From Liolophura sinensis (taxonomy: Eukaryota; Mollusca; Polyplacophora; Chitonida; Chitonidae), in contig NC_088303.1 in NCBI RefSeq assembly GCF_032854445.1, positions 13,707,501-13,771,500 on the forward strand: a stretch of 64,000 nt of DNA, written 5' to 3'. A model generated the notes under the pieces. That model was not told the DNA's origin, ran no database searches, and saw nothing but the letters and a program-made list of their open reading frames with translations. Positions 50,501-56,965 of the stretch are shown here, piece by piece (position 1 is the first letter of the stretch; each line of letters opens with the position of its first letter). The translations under genes and the position numbers were made by a program.

Positions 50501-53345
50501 GTTACATCATCCCTAGGTGTACCAAACTGAATGAGTACATGGAGTATATCAATGACCTTCCATCCGCTGACACACCAGAAGCTTTCGGGCTTCATCCTAA
50601 TGCAGATATCACGTAAGTATACCAGTAGATTGTGTTAGCCTGAATAACAGAACAAGATGGATAAACTACCTCCTTGTCTTATGTCCATGCTGATCTGAAA
50701 GGTAATCCAGGTATATAATGGCCTTTAACAAAGTTCAAAGAGAACTCCCATCTCATCTGCCTAAAAGTGTAACCCATAATTCCTTGCGTCTGGTTGTGCA
50801 GCTTAGTAATTGAAATTGGAGGTATTTACAGAGGCAATAAACAAGCACACACTTCCCTGAGAAGTCAACTGTCAGTTCCTGTTTAAGCTTCCAGTGGTCA
50901 CTACAATGCAAAAATGTAGGTCATGTTTCAAGGATCATTTGTCTGCAAGTCAAACTACAGTCTGCAGATCGTGTTTGTAGACTTGGTAACATAAATACTT
51001 TTGGGTGCTGCTAGCAGAAGGTGTTTCAGTTTTTATTTTCACATCATGTGAAATGGATAGAAATCATTCTGAAAGAGGTCAAAAGTATTTTTTACCAAAT
51101 GACAGTCATGGGGTGTAGTCAAAGGTACCCACATGCATCTGGACCCAGCATTTAGTTTGGAGCTAATTTTCATAGAAATGCCAAGACATTTGGGCTACAC
51201 ACCTTTGTTTTGGTATGCTGCCATTACTGTAAGTTATCACAACAAAGTCAGTGGTCTAGGCAAAGGTATCAGCCAATAAAATTGTTCTGGACTAAAGCTC
51301 TGTTGAATATGCAGGACAGAGGACTGCTGCATTTCTGCTTTAAAGTTTGTCAGTCTATAATCTATGTAACTGGAAGATACGGAGACCTAAGAGAATGTTT
51401 TATGCAGCTTTTCGTATCAAGGTTTAAATACATGTAGGTACATTTGCACTACATCAGACTGTGAATGTAGTAGTTTGTATCGGGCTGTTCATCAGGCACC
51501 CGGCATATGGTGGTAGTTTCCTGTTTCCTCAGGGCATCTAGTTTTCCCCACCCATTAAACCTCTCCAGGTTATTTTAAGAGAAAAGCAAAGTGTTTCCAG
51601 GAAGTGTTTCTGGAAGTGATCAACCATTCTCTCTGTTTGCTGCAGCTATCAGTCCCAGACAGCCAAGAAGATTCTGACCACTATTCTGGAGATCCAGCCC
51701 AAGGACAGCAGTGGAGGGACCGGGGAGACCAGAGAGGCCATGGTTTACAGGCTGAGTGAGGACATGCTGGGCAAGCTACCCAGCGATTACATCCCCTTTG
51801 AGGTGAAGAACCGGCTACAAAAAATGGGAGCGCTTCAGCCGATGAACATCTTCCTTAGACAGGAAATTGACCGCATGCAGCGTGTCATCACCACCGTCAG
51901 AAACACGCTCAACGACCTCAAATTGGCCATCGACGGAACGATCATCATGAGCGAGAATCTGAGGGACGCTTTAGACTCCATGTATGATGCTCGCATCCCT
52001 AAGGCTTGGCAGAAGGTGAGAAATCTCGGTTCAGAGTGGCTGTATACATGGACCTCAATACATGTATGTCTGAAATTCTTGGGTAGAAAACGTAAATGTT
52101 TATCACATAAACATGCACCTACAAATACTAGTGCAGTGTATGATTCTAATTAAATATTTTTTTCAGCTATTATTTTGTTGTGAATATTATTGAAAAGTGT
52201 AAGTAAAAGAAAAATACTTACTGTATATGTGGGAATTTTTTAATGGATTTTTGATGTGATTTCTATTGATAACCAATAAGTCAGATTTCACTGCTACTTA
52301 TGGTAGAGAATCTAGTGAAAAAAACAAGCAAGAAAACTCAATTTCCAATATGTCGGTTATAAACTAAAGTTGTCGATTTCATAGTCTTTTATCTGTCAAA
52401 CATCGTGATGTGAAAAAGGATGTAGCGGACAAATTATGGAAGTGCCTAACAAGATGTCCCATGTTTTTCCCGTGCAGATTTCATGGGATTCGAGCACTCT
52501 GGGTTTCTGGTTCACTGAGATGATAGAGAGGAACACGCAGTTCTACAACTGGTGCTTTGAGGGCAGACCTAACACTTTCTGGATGACTGGATTCTTCAAC
52601 GCCCAGGGATTCCTGACTGCCATGAAACAGGTAAGGTCGGTGGGAAGGGCACAGTTGAGGAAACTTAAGAGACATTGCAGGAATTTTTCACCTTACAATA
52701 CAGACTATCTTAAATTTACAACTGGTATATTACAGTGGAGTTACAGCTGATATGTATACATAATCCAGATGTCCTCACCATTATAGACTTCAGCATAGTC
52801 CCATTAACCTGCCACATGTTTTGGTTTACCCTGAACAGTCCACTTTCCACCACAAATAAAACTGTTCTTCATCGTACATAAAGTGAGAAATAATCGAGTA
52901 TGGTGTTAAACACTCACTCAAGCAAAATGTTTGATGGCAACTATTTTAAACCCTACAGGAGGTGACGAGAGCGCACAAAGGCTGGGCCTTGGACATGGTT
53001 GTTCTGCATAACGAAGTGACCCGCCATGTCAAGGATGAGATCATACAGCCCCCTAATGAGGGCGTGTACGTGTATGGCTTGTATATAGAGGGCGCTGGCT
53101 GGGACAGGCGTGGCTGTAAGCTCATCGAACCCAAGCCCAAGATCCTGTTTGAGCCACTACCCATCATTCACATCTACGCCATTAACAACACCAGTGGTCC
53201 TGACCCCAAGATGTACGTGTGTCCCATCTACAAGAAGCCGCGTAGGACCGATCTGACTTACATCGCCTCTGTTGTCATGAAAACCAATCAAAATCCAGAT
53301 CACTGGGTGCTGAGGGGTGTGGCCCTTCTCTGTGATATCAAATAA
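2320..53345 (+). CDS. DNAH5: Axonemal dynein heavy chain, DNAH5/DNAH8 type (5'-partial, 62 exons)
   Basis: ATP-driven motor subunit of the outer dynein arm of motile cilia (the metazoan counterpart of the Chlamydomonas gamma heavy chain). It slides adjacent doublet microtubules. The 62 exons I placed total 13,679 nt including the stop and join without a frame break into 4,558 residues; all introns are GT-AG. The family is about 4,600 residues long, so the protein is complete except for the first ~110. Four P-loops are seen in order: [24 protein letters not shown] and GVGGSGKQ. The tail, stalk coiled coils, microtubule-binding domain and C-terminal '[13 protein letters not shown]' end are all present and collinear with human DNAH5 as I know it. 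DNAH5 and DNAH8 are vertebrate co-paralogues, so the symbol means the DNAH5/8 clade. Start is set by the window: exon 1 here begins at an acceptor, in phase, with no ATG. Confidence 0.96.
3716..5190. repeat. 36-bp minisatellite built from the exon 3 end and its splice donor
   Basis: About 40 copies of a 36-bp unit. The first copy is exon sequence: the last ~26 bases of exon 3 ('tctggatcaaacaaatag' plus 'agcag') followed by the donor and ~10 intron bases. Most copies keep CAG|GTAA; others carry CAG|GCAA. Copies of three types (ending 'ccacagag', 'ccaccaag', 'cttccaac') are arranged in a ~108-bp higher-order period between about 3780 and 4190. Towards 5190 the units degenerate ('gatgaatagaacagataa'). 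Because 36 is a multiple of three, long stop-free frames run through it on both strands; these are artefacts. Confidence 0.95.
5822..5876 (+). repeat. Dispersed mollusc-type repeat, 3' end fragment
   Basis: 'gtaagtaaaaaatattcgag' followed by 'tatggtgttaaacacc' and an 'aagtaaataaac' tail, within dynein intron 4. Confidence 0.5.
6060..10479 (+). CDS. DNAH5: Dynein exons 5-9: tail continued
   Basis: Exons 6060-6173, 6714-6821, 7173-7619, 9336-9564 and 10301-10479 (visible residues 237-595). This is the DHC_N1 tail, helical-bundle sequence. Landmarks are '[19 protein letters not shown]', '[14 protein letters not shown]', '[17 protein letters not shown]', '[17 protein letters not shown]' and '[16 protein letters not shown]'. 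Exons 5, 6 and 7 are symmetric (phase 0 at both ends). Exon 8 ends in phase 1 inside 'PPIAG' and exon 9 resumes with '[10 protein letters not shown]'. Exon positions and phases match the conserved order of the family with no gap. Confidence 0.95.
6957..7090 (+). repeat. Dispersed mollusc-type repeat
   Basis: 'gggtggtcgtgggtttctcc' body and 'aataaataaattgattga' tail, the same family as at 24014 and 44985, but interrupted and diverged. Confidence 0.5.
7620..9335. other. Dynein intron 7 with repeat insertions
   Basis: 1.7-kb intron. It holds a minus-oriented copy of the dispersed repeat (7648-7745, 'ttgattggtgttttacgctg'), an A-run (about 8024-8040), a G-run (about 8607-8619) and unclassified sequence from 8040 to 8990 of different texture from the flanks, probably an old element. 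An exon-like 63-nt block lies at 8220-8282 (see findings). Confidence 0.5.
9755..9870. repeat. Three-copy dispersed repeat, copy 1
   Basis: Contains 'ccttccaaacaaacctcaaa' followed by 'tctttcaaagatcagtagaa', closely related to blocks at 12255-12480 and 19300-19500. I do not recognise the family. Confidence 0.5.
10743..14582 (+). CDS. DNAH5: Dynein exons 10-14: tail with acidic and Ser/Arg-rich variable segment
   Basis: Exons 10743-10949, 11403-11720, 12607-12775, 13439-13705 and 14134-14582 (visible residues 596-1065). Exons 10 and 11 are well conserved ('[20 protein letters not shown]', '[20 protein letters not shown]'). Exon 12 ends in a Glu/Asp run ('[20 protein letters not shown]'). Exon 13 opens Ser/Arg/Pro-rich ('[20 protein letters not shown]') before returning to conserved '[20 protein letters not shown]'. 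Exon 14 contains another low-complexity Ser/Arg stretch after '[16 protein letters not shown]'. Human DNAH5 is variable at the same places, so these are probably disordered loops between tail helices. Phases join correctly. Confidence 0.93.
11721..12606. other. Dynein intron 11 with repeat fragments
   Basis: Holds two copies of the dispersed repeat tail (11785-11888 and 12090-12145), a short GGT/TGG simple repeat near 12064-12095, and the second copy of the three-copy family (12255-12480). No exon seen. Confidence 0.6.
12255..12480. repeat. Three-copy dispersed repeat, copy 2
   Basis: The longest copy; contains 'ccttccaaaccaaccttaaa' and 'aagaacaatttcagaattga'. It resembles the blocks at 9755 and 19300. 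Confidence 0.5.
15002..16312 (+). CDS. DNAH5: Dynein exons 15-17: tail to linker junction
   Basis: Exons 15002-15203, 15713-15948 and 16094-16312 (visible residues 1066-1284). Landmarks are '[20 protein letters not shown]', '[19 protein letters not shown]', '[20 protein letters not shown]' and '[15 protein letters not shown]'. The segment leads into the linker. Exon 15 ends in phase 1 (ACA G|) and exon 16 resumes with GAA. Confidence 0.95.
16520..16680 (+). repeat. Possible tRNA-derived SINE
   Basis: Contains 'aagttcaatcccgg', close to a tRNA B box, followed by 'gacagggaatccacag', a phrase shared with the element at 26695-26815. The A-box region is not clear. Confidence 0.4.
16972..22036 (+). 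CDS. DNAH5: Dynein exons 18-25: linker (DHC_N2)
   Basis: Exons 16972-17273, 17721-17961, 18348-18547, 19054-19207, 19612-19775, 20188-20395, 20825-20986 and 21812-22036 (visible residues 1285-1836). This is the linker, the mechanical element that swings across the AAA ring in the power stroke. Landmarks are '[15 protein letters not shown]', '[19 protein letters not shown]', '[20 protein letters not shown]', '[18 protein letters not shown]', '[12 protein letters not shown]' and '[15 protein letters not shown]'. Exon 18 uses a GTTTGT donor. The segment is among the best conserved of the gene and has no gaps. Confidence 0.96.
19300..19500. repeat. Three-copy dispersed repeat, copy 3
   Basis: Contains 'ccttccacacaaaccataaa' and 'cacctttctgagaccaataa', matching the order of motifs in the blocks at 9755 and 12255. 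Confidence 0.5.
20987..21811. other. Dynein intron 24
   Basis: No exon seen. A dispersed-repeat copy occupies about 21630-21748 ('cattatataagaaaacaatt' and 'cttgagtgtggcattaaac', then 'aggtaaataaataa'). Confidence 0.55.
22608..25367 (+). CDS. DNAH5: Dynein exons 26-30: AAA1 module
   Basis: Exons 22608-22780, 23063-23241, 23724-23911, 24510-24704 and 25071-25367 (visible residues 1837-2180). AAA1 is the main ATPase site that drives movement. Walker A GPAGTGKT lies at 23118-23141, Walker B 'CFDEFNRI' in exon 28, and '[16 protein letters not shown]' opens exon 29. '[20 protein letters not shown]' leads on to AAA2. All catalytic signatures are intact. Exons 28 and 29 both end at donors that seed tandem arrays. 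Confidence 0.97.
23898..24400. repeat. Tandem array built from the exon 28 end and donor
   Basis: About eight to ten diverged copies of a 27-50-bp unit. The first copy is the exon 28 terminus 'ttttcctcaccatg' joined to the donor 'gtaatat'. Later copies repeat 'ttttcctcaccat' and 'atggtaatataaaatg' or 'atggtaagataaaatg'. A dispersed mollusc-type repeat (24014-24146) is inserted in the array and splits it, so the array predates that insertion. Confidence 0.8.
24014..24146 (+). repeat. Dispersed mollusc-type repeat inside the exon 28 array
   Basis: 'aaggtctgtcagaaaggtac', 'ggatggtcgtgggttttccc' and 'gtataagtgaaatattcttg' in order. Same family as 44985-45135 and, reversed, 56790-56965. Confidence 0.7.
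24699..24962. repeat. 44-bp tandem array built from the exon 29 donor
   Basis: Six copies of a 43-44-bp unit. The first begins at the exon 29 terminus 'aaacag' and its donor 'gtagag', then 'ttagttacatgtgatgtgaa' and 'attggggatacca'. Copies 3, 4 and 6 keep CAG|GTAGAG exactly; copies 2 and 5 carry one or two changes there. Divergence between copies is low, so the array is young or homogenised. Confidence 0.95.
25699..27776 (+). CDS. DNAH5: Dynein exons 31-34: AAA2 module
   Basis: Exons 25699-25945, 26387-26628, 27002-27139 and 27530-27776 (visible residues 2181-2471). Walker [10 protein letters not shown] lies at 25741-25767; '[20 protein letters not shown]' carries the Walker B region; '[20 protein letters not shown]' follows. 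AAA2 binds nucleotide but in this family is thought to hydrolyse little. Exons 33-34 ('[20 protein letters not shown]', '[15 protein letters not shown]') are more diverged from vertebrates, as is usual between AAA2 and AAA3. Confidence 0.96.
26695..26815 (+). repeat. Possible tRNA-derived SINE
   Basis: Contains 'ggttcaattcc', a good RNA polymerase III B-box match, inside 'caaggtagcggttcaattcc', followed by 'aggcttggacagggaatcc'. A related phrase occurs at 16560. No complete tRNA fold was established. Confidence 0.5.
28185..30272 (+). CDS. DNAH5: Dynein exons 35-37: AAA3 module
   Basis: Exons 28185-28462, 28916-29131 and 29878-30272 (visible residues 2472-2767). Walker A GEQGTAKT lies at 28343-28366 and Walker B 'VFIDDINMP' in exon 36. 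Exon 37 has '[19 protein letters not shown]', '[20 protein letters not shown]' and '[17 protein letters not shown]'. AAA3 nucleotide state gates AAA1 activity in dyneins. Exon 37 ends in phase 2 (GAC AG|) and can join either of the two following exon 38 copies. Confidence 0.96.
29132..29877. other. Dynein intron 36
   Basis: About 750 bases, AT-rich. I see no exon or recognisable repeat. Confidence 0.4.
30760..30882 (+). CDS. DNAH5: Dynein exon 38a: AAA3-AAA4 connector, variant A
   Basis: 123 nt, entering in phase 2 and leaving in phase 2. It encodes '(R)[17 protein letters not shown]...YFVDFLR', visible residues about 2768-2808. It aligns with the single human DNAH5 exon here ('RFTVSSDVTWFDKAL ... 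YFVDFLR'). The acceptor is 'gtcccccag' and the donor 'GTAAAC'. A homologous exon follows 472 bases downstream. Confidence 0.9.
31355..31483 (+). CDS. DNAH5: Dynein exon 38b: second, alternative copy of the connector exon
   Basis: 129 nt with the same entry and exit phase (2/2) as exon 38a. It encodes '(R)[18 protein letters not shown]...LFCDFLR'. Conserved between the two copies are RF, D, WF, a Lys, R-V, EEL and the C-terminal DFLR. The acceptor is 'gtgtgtatag' and the donor 'GTATTT'. Both copies preserve the frame alone or together (41 and 43 codons), so use may be mutually exclusive or cassette-like; sequence alone cannot decide. The open frame and intact splice sites argue against a dead copy. 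Confidence 0.75.
31484..32701. other. Dynein intron 38
   Basis: 1.2-kb AT-rich intron. About 31660-31810 resembles a second mollusc-type repeat, with 'ctttggcatggcattcc' (the reverse of 'ggaatgccatgccaaag' at 39810). No third copy of exon 38 was found. Confidence 0.5.
32702..36038 (+). CDS. DNAH5: Dynein exons 39-44: AAA4 module
   Basis: Exons 32702-32771, 33240-33493, 33900-34053, 34405-34569, 34899-35125 and 35920-36038 (visible residues 2809-3138). The P-loop GVGGSGKQ lies at 33408-33431; '[20 protein letters not shown]' carries Walker B. '[20 protein letters not shown]' spans the exon 42-43 junction, followed by '[20 protein letters not shown]'. '[20 protein letters not shown]' leads towards the stalk. 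Exon 43 uses a GTTTGT donor. Exon 44 ends 'MANRMNTG' at a donor that seeds a tandem array. Confidence 0.96.
35126..35919. other. Dynein intron 43 with an old repeat
   Basis: About 35535-35885 carries both halves of a mollusc-type repeat: 'atgccaaagacaccagacat' and 'cccacccagtctgattacac', plus inverted pieces such as 'gtcataccaaaggctttaaa'. It is probably two degenerate copies head to head. Confidence 0.5.
36022..36700. repeat. 37-bp minisatellite built from the exon 44 end and its donor
   Basis: About 18 copies of a ~37-bp unit. The first copy is the exon 44 terminus 'aaccgcatgaatacag' followed by the donor 'gtatggtcaga' and 'cattctgta'-like sequence. Most copies keep ACAG|GTATGGTCAGACAG; some have ACAGATATGG or ACAGGTATAG. 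The array fills almost the entire intron up to the branch-point region of exon 45. Confidence 0.95.
36768..38877 (+). CDS. DNAH5: Dynein exons 45-48: stalk and microtubule-binding domain
   Basis: Exons 36768-37216, 37675-37890, 38242-38379 and 38750-38877 (visible residues 3139-3448). Exon 45 encodes the ascending coiled coil ('[20 protein letters not shown]') and the start of the microtubule-binding domain ('[20 protein letters not shown]'). Exon 46 has '[20 protein letters not shown]' and '[20 protein letters not shown]'. Exons 47-48 encode the descending coiled coil ('[20 protein letters not shown]'). The domain binds the B-tubule and relays signals to the ring. Heptad spacing is unbroken across introns. 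Exon 45 uses a GTTTGT donor. Confidence 0.96.
39105..39240 (+). repeat. Dispersed mollusc-type repeat
   Basis: 'atcatataagtgaaagtatt', 'gcattgaacatcaatcagat' and an 'ataaataaata' tail in intron 48, same family as 44985-45135. Confidence 0.5.
39324..44711 (+). CDS. DNAH5: Dynein exons 49-53: AAA5 module
   Basis: Exons 39324-39492, 39958-40113, 42646-42984, 43189-43293 and 44458-44711 (visible residues 3449-3789). Landmarks are '[19 protein letters not shown]', '[19 protein letters not shown]', '[20 protein letters not shown]', '[20 protein letters not shown]' and '[20 protein letters not shown]'. AAA5 lacks a P-loop, as in the family; it supports the buttress that couples ring and stalk. The module is interrupted by the two most repeat-rich introns of the gene (50 and 52). 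Confidence 0.95.
39765..39875. repeat. Second mollusc-type repeat, fragment
   Basis: 'gctgcctcactggaatgcca' followed by 'tgccaaagacaccaaatatc', 'agtataccagtaccaggcc'. Related blocks occur near 31780 (reversed), 35670 and 61555. Confidence 0.5.
40406..40796. repeat. Inverted repeat with ~85-bp arms
   Basis: The left arm (about 40406-40490) contains 'ttgtatggtgggtatttggg' and 'accaacttttggtatttat'. The right arm (about 40710-40796) is its reverse complement with few changes ('ataaataccaaaaggtggtc' and 'ccaaatacccaccatacaaa'). Weaker pairing seems to extend outwards on both sides to about 40280 and 40930. The loop of ~220 bases is very AT-rich. It would fold into a long hairpin if transcribed. 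Confidence 0.85.
41275..41508 (+). pseudogene. THAP-domain zinc finger fossil (DNA transposon remnant)
   Basis: Starting at ATG 41275 the frame reads '[20 protein letters not shown]' then 'FF', a TAG stop at 41341-41343, and '[20 protein letters not shown]'. That is the order of a THAP C2CH DNA-binding domain: Cys pair near the start, a K-N-R motif, the aromatic 'F-x-FP' segment and a conserved Trp. The later CxxH pair is not recognisable and the frame ends at TAG 41506-41508. THAP domains occur in P-element-type transposases and host proteins derived from them. It is clearly dead. The transposon class is inferred. Confidence 0.7.
42090..42268 (-). pseudogene. Antisense coding-like segment, possible transposon exon
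   Basis: A 60-codon frame begins with ATG at 42268 and reads '[20 protein letters not shown]...[10 protein letters not shown]'. It is acidic, and a good donor (GTCTT|GTAAGT) lies just before its stop at the low-coordinate end 42090. The 'PYQFE' start and 'RIGNT' end recall the N-terminal part of invertebrate proteins with a P2X7-intracellular-like domain, but the Cys-rich part that should follow was not found. It may belong to the same insertion as the THAP fossil. Identification is weak. Confidence 0.3.
43515..44400. repeat. 93-bp tandem array, about 9 copies, in dynein intron 52
   Basis: Each unit reads 'cactgtacagtggcccctgc', 'tgtgctgtgttgtcactacc', 'ttgtgtgtcacaaacgctgt' and 'ttttacctccatgagttatc' plus 'atcactcccagga'. 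The period is exactly 93 (for example 'ccca' ends at 43620 and 43713). The sequence between the array and the exon 53 acceptor (44401-44457) looks like one more, decayed unit. Long frames of 250-290 codons on both strands arise only because 93 is a multiple of three. Confidence 0.95.
44985..45135 (+). repeat. Dispersed mollusc-type repeat, well preserved
   Basis: In order: 'gtctggcaacaacctgtgg', 'atggtcatgagtttcgagcc', 'cggtttcctcccaccataat', 'gctggccaccattgtataag', 'tgaaatattcttgagtatgg', then an 'aattaaataaataaataa' tail. The 56790-56965 block is the same element reversed. It is the best reference copy in the window. Confidence 0.8.
45223..47375 (+). CDS. DNAH5: Dynein exons 54-57: AAA6 module
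   Basis: Exons 45223-45413, 45562-45683, 46152-46473 and 47149-47375 (visible residues 3790-4077). Landmarks are '[20 protein letters not shown]', '[19 protein letters not shown]', '[20 protein letters not shown]', '[19 protein letters not shown]' and '[20 protein letters not shown]', then '[19 protein letters not shown]'. AAA6 has no functional P-loop in the family. Phases: exon 54 ends phase 1, 56 ends phase 1 (CTG G|AG), the others phase 0. Confidence 0.96.
47552..47830. repeat. ~24-bp minisatellite with 73-bp higher-order period
   Basis: Monomers share 'tttgccagactg' and differ in the tail: 'tgaacaaggtgtg', 'aacacagtgga', 'tgagcatagtgtg'. These three types cycle with a ~73-bp period (gcc at 47578, 47651, 47724). 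About eleven monomers. Antisense open frames here are artefacts. Confidence 0.9.
47909..48238 (+). pseudogene. Non-LTR retrotransposon reverse-transcriptase fragment
   Basis: The frame reads '[20 protein letters not shown]', '[20 protein letters not shown]' and '[17 protein letters not shown]', the classic early reverse-transcriptase motifs of LINE elements (W-K-A...P-x-K-G, N-x-RPIS-L, Q-x-GF-x-x-x-x-S). After an in-frame TGA (48185-48187) it continues '[13 protein letters not shown]' and meets TAA at 48236-48238, before the first catalytic Asp. A 5'- and 3'-truncated dead copy. Confidence 0.85.
49407..53345 (+). CDS. DNAH5: Dynein exons 58-62: C-terminal domain and stop
   Basis: Exons 49407-49679, 50350-50612, 51646-52015, 52478-52630 and 52959-53345 (visible residues 4078-4558). 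The dynein C-terminal domain contributes to ring stability and regulation. Landmarks are '[20 protein letters not shown]', '[20 protein letters not shown]', '[20 protein letters not shown]', '[20 protein letters not shown]', '[20 protein letters not shown]', '[20 protein letters not shown]' and the end '[15 protein letters not shown]', stop TAA 53343-53345. Exon 58 has a weak donor (AAG|GTGTGG), but the phase and family alignment support it. Confidence 0.97.
49680..51645. other. Dynein introns 58 and 59 (around exon 59)
   Basis: Apart from exon 59 (50350-50612) I see no coding signal. Intron 59 (50613-51645) is over 1 kb of unremarkable AT-rich sequence. Confidence 0.5.
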
Positions 53346-53559
53346 ATGGAACTGTGACCATACCTGAATTAGTATTAAACTCTGTTTGTTGTCTGGAGTA
53401 GGGTCTTGCACAATCTTTGGTTTGTTACAAACACATCAGTTATGCACTGATTAGAACTTAATTATCTTGACCCGCAGGTGTCACAGTAACATCACCTATG
53501 ATTTTGACAACCAAAGTGTAAAAGTAACATTTATCTGGCTCATTACAATTTCGTAATCC

Positions 53560-53565
53560 AATAAA
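53560..53565 (+). promoter_or_regulatory. Candidate polyadenylation signal of the dynein gene
   Basis: AATAAA about 215 bases after the stop codon. It is the first canonical hexamer that lies clearly beyond the stop (another overlaps the stop codon at 53341). A further AATAAA lies at 54437-54442. Which one is used cannot be told from sequence. Confidence 0.4.
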
Positions 53566-54689
53566 AATTTGCTTCAAAATATCATGAAACTACTAAATAA
53601 TGCAAGTTACAGCTATCTCTTAATCTATAACTTCTCTTTAAGTGGTGATACTGTACCATAATTCGTTAAATCATGTGTAGTTATATACAGGTCAACGAAA
53701 TTTAGAGTTGGTTAAGTACAGATATATCACTTCATGTGTAGCATGTCTGTATATGTGGACTATAAACCTACTTTTACACGTCTGATGAAAAGACAAGACA
53801 GTTATATGTTAACTTACCGTATATCCACTAGTCAAGTAATTGTTTGACATTATTACACATTACAGTTGTTTTTCTATGAAATGTTTCTCGTTAGCATACA
53901 TAAACATATGAATAAGTCACATCCTTTTTCTATGCATTTTCGTCTGTATAGATACTATAGCATGTGATATGACATGGTATGTTTACCTAGAATGTGATAC
54001 AAATGTTTTTTATGAATATATTGAAAGAAGTTTGTCAGTATTTTGTACAGAAGACGTTGAAGGGTCACAGAATATTTAAGGTGTAGTGCTATACAAAGTG
54101 TAAGTGAAATTCCTCCGTCCAGTTTAATTTTGAAATGAACTTCTGTGTATAGCCTCTGACTTATATAACCAGTTCAACAAGAAAATATTCCACTCCCATT
54201 TTTGTTGAATTTGGTATTACATATGTTTACATGCCTTAATATCTGTTTACTATCTTTCATACTTTGCAGCAGTACATACATTGAGCTGTCCTGTCTTATG
54301 TCTACCTTTTATTTTATCTGTAGATTTTCTTTTTACTGGTTCATTCCAATTACAGTATTGCCTCTCAGTATATAAATCCAAAAAAAATTACATTGTATTT
54401 TTAAGATTGTCTTATAAACTTTTATCTTATGTAGAAAATAAAAGTCTATCTTTACTACCATTACTAATATTTCTGTTGTATTTGCACACTTGTTTATTAA
54501 AACTTACAAATTTATGAGAGGTACTGTACCTGCTCACGGGGTCCTAAGTTGACATCCTAATCAACTTTTGAGATATCCACCTCTTCTGATTTAGACCTTA
54601 AAATGGTGAGTTTTGTGTTAGTATCATATGATCTTGTCCGTCTCGTATTAACAGCCTTCTGACCCATAGGTTAATAATTATTACGTTAT

Positions 54690-55390
54690 GTGTAATAAGC
54701 TTGAAATGTTCTCTGCCCAGAATGAGATATGCATTACATTCAAATGATGTGCCCATAATGTAATACCCCTGCATTCATATGAAGTGCTCATAATGTAACA
54801 CACCTGCATTCATGAGGTACCCATAATGTAACACACTTGCATTCACAGGGTGCCCATAATGTAAAATACCTGCATTCACATGAGGTGCTCATACTGTAGC
54901 ACACATTCATTCACATGAGACGCCCACACTGTAGCACACCTGCATTCACATGAGATGCCCATAATGTAGAACACCTGCATTCACATGGTTTCCACATTGT
55001 AAAACACCTGCATTCACATGGTGTCCACATTGTAACACACCTGCATTCATGAAGTGCTTATAATGTAACACACCTGCATTCATGAGGTGCCCATAATGTA
55101 ACACCTGCATTCATGAGGCACCCATAATATAAACACACATGCATTCACATCAGGTGCCCATAACGTAAACACACCTGCATTCACTTGAGGTGCCCATAAT
55201 GTAAACACACCTGGATTCACATGAGGTGCCCATAATGTAACACCTGCATTCATGAGGCGCCCACAACGTAAACACCCCTGTATTCACATAAGGCACCCAT
55301 AATGTAAACACACCTGCATTCAGATGAAGCGCCCATAATGTAAACACACCTGCATTCACATAAGGTGCCCACAATGTAAACACAGTAATG
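54690..55390. repeat. ~35-bp minisatellite in the intergenic region
   Basis: About 19-20 copies of 'cacacctgcattcacatgag' followed by 'gtgcccataatgtaa'. Copies differ by small indels, with an inserted 'a' giving 'gtaaacacacc' in the right half. No splice-site core is embedded. Confidence 0.9.
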
Positions 55391-56789
55391 ATGCTCCTGC
55401 TCCAATGTGTTTGCCTCTTTCTGCTGACTTAATGAGCTGGTAAGTTTTGAAAAAGACATGTGTTGGTTACCCTGTTCACTAAAATTAATCCACCTATCCC
55501 CAAATTCAAAAACTTAATTATCAAACAAGGCAAAGTCCTTGGATATACTGGTACATATTAAGATGTCTCAAATAAGTGACGTGTAAGTTGAAAGCCTGGA
55601 GAAAACCATGCACTGTCCTTCACCAGGTAAATGACAAATCCTGTAATATAAAGCAGTGGCCAACTGGTCAGTGGAATCCAGCAGAAACCTCACTGGTCAT
55701 AAGAAGTTCTGCATTAACGACCAACACCTTGGATTGCTACATTTATGTGAAACCATCCAGGAGTAAACATGAAAGGTAACCTTGTGCCAGTCTGACAGCA
55801 AATTCTACACTGGGCCCATGCTTAACTCATTTGTAAACAGGATTCTAATTACACAAATACATCAGTGAGGAAGTAAATAAAGTTTATTACATAACGGGCA
55901 TAAAATGCGTAATCACTACTCAAATTGTAAGGCAGGCAGATTACACTATCGGCATCACTTCCCATCCATAATGTAACAATGTTAATTGTCACATTACATG
56001 ATCTTATAACACCATAAACGTCTGTCTACACAGGGCCTGGAATTCACCAGCTCAGTTATTAATATTACACAAGAAAATATACAGCTTCTGCATGAGTTAC
56101 AAATCTAATGACTTATTTGATGATTAAACTTACAAACATTTGTAATTTCTCCACCTAATGAGATTAGCTGTGATATGTTGCTGTTCAGAAATGCATACAT
56201 TTGGACATAATTCTTTCTCTGCTTGTAGTCTGGTGAGCAATTCCTCAGCTTGCCTAAGAAAAACCTGTATCATGGAGATCGGTCACATTAAATACATCAA
56301 GTAGAGGAAACCAACCATCACACTGGTTTAATCTGGCACCCGACGAACTAAATATGTTCAAAATGTCGCACTATTGAACTCCTAATGGAGGATAATGTCT
56401 CACATACATGGAATGGCTCTTTAGACACCCAAGCTCTCAACAATGAAAGGCCACAGCATTAATGGAGATGACAGAATACTGTCATTGGCAATGATGCAGG
56501 ATCCCAATTACAGGTCAAGGAGCATACTCCTCACAGTGAATAGACCACTCTCTCTTAAGTTCCCTTTACACCACTGATACCATTATCAAATTTTGCCCCA
56601 AAGCCTTGAACAACGTGCAGTTCACTGGAGTGATGAGGGAGGAAGTGATGTCAGAAAATACAAAAACTGCCTCAAGCTTTCTTTCTTTTGATACTTGATA
56701 AACATACATTGTCTCTGTCAAATGGATGAGCAAAATGATTCTAAGAGACACCTGTAACAATTTTACTGATGAACTCATCTGCACTCATA

Positions 56790-56965
56790 TGCTGCTTTAC
56801 ACCATCCTCAAGAATATCTCACTTATACAATGGTGGCCACCATCATGGTGGAAGGAAACCGGGCAGAGCCTGCGGGAAACCCACAACCATTCGTAGGTTA
56901 CTGAAAGACCTTCCCATGTATGGCCGGAGAGGCAGCCAGAAGCCTAAACAAGCTGAAGTCCAAAT
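56790..56965 (-). repeat. Dispersed mollusc-type repeat, minus orientation
   Basis: On plus: 'caagaatatctcacttatac', 'aatggtggccaccatcatgg', 'tggaaggaaaccgggcagag', 'cctgcgggaaacccacaacc'. This is the reverse complement of the 44985-45135 copy with a longer 5' part ending near 'atggccggagaggcagcc'. Confidence 0.8.

Noticed and set aside
55150-55459. Minus-strand frames with a repeating Cys/Val/Tyr pattern
   Set aside because: Produced by the 35-bp intergenic array.
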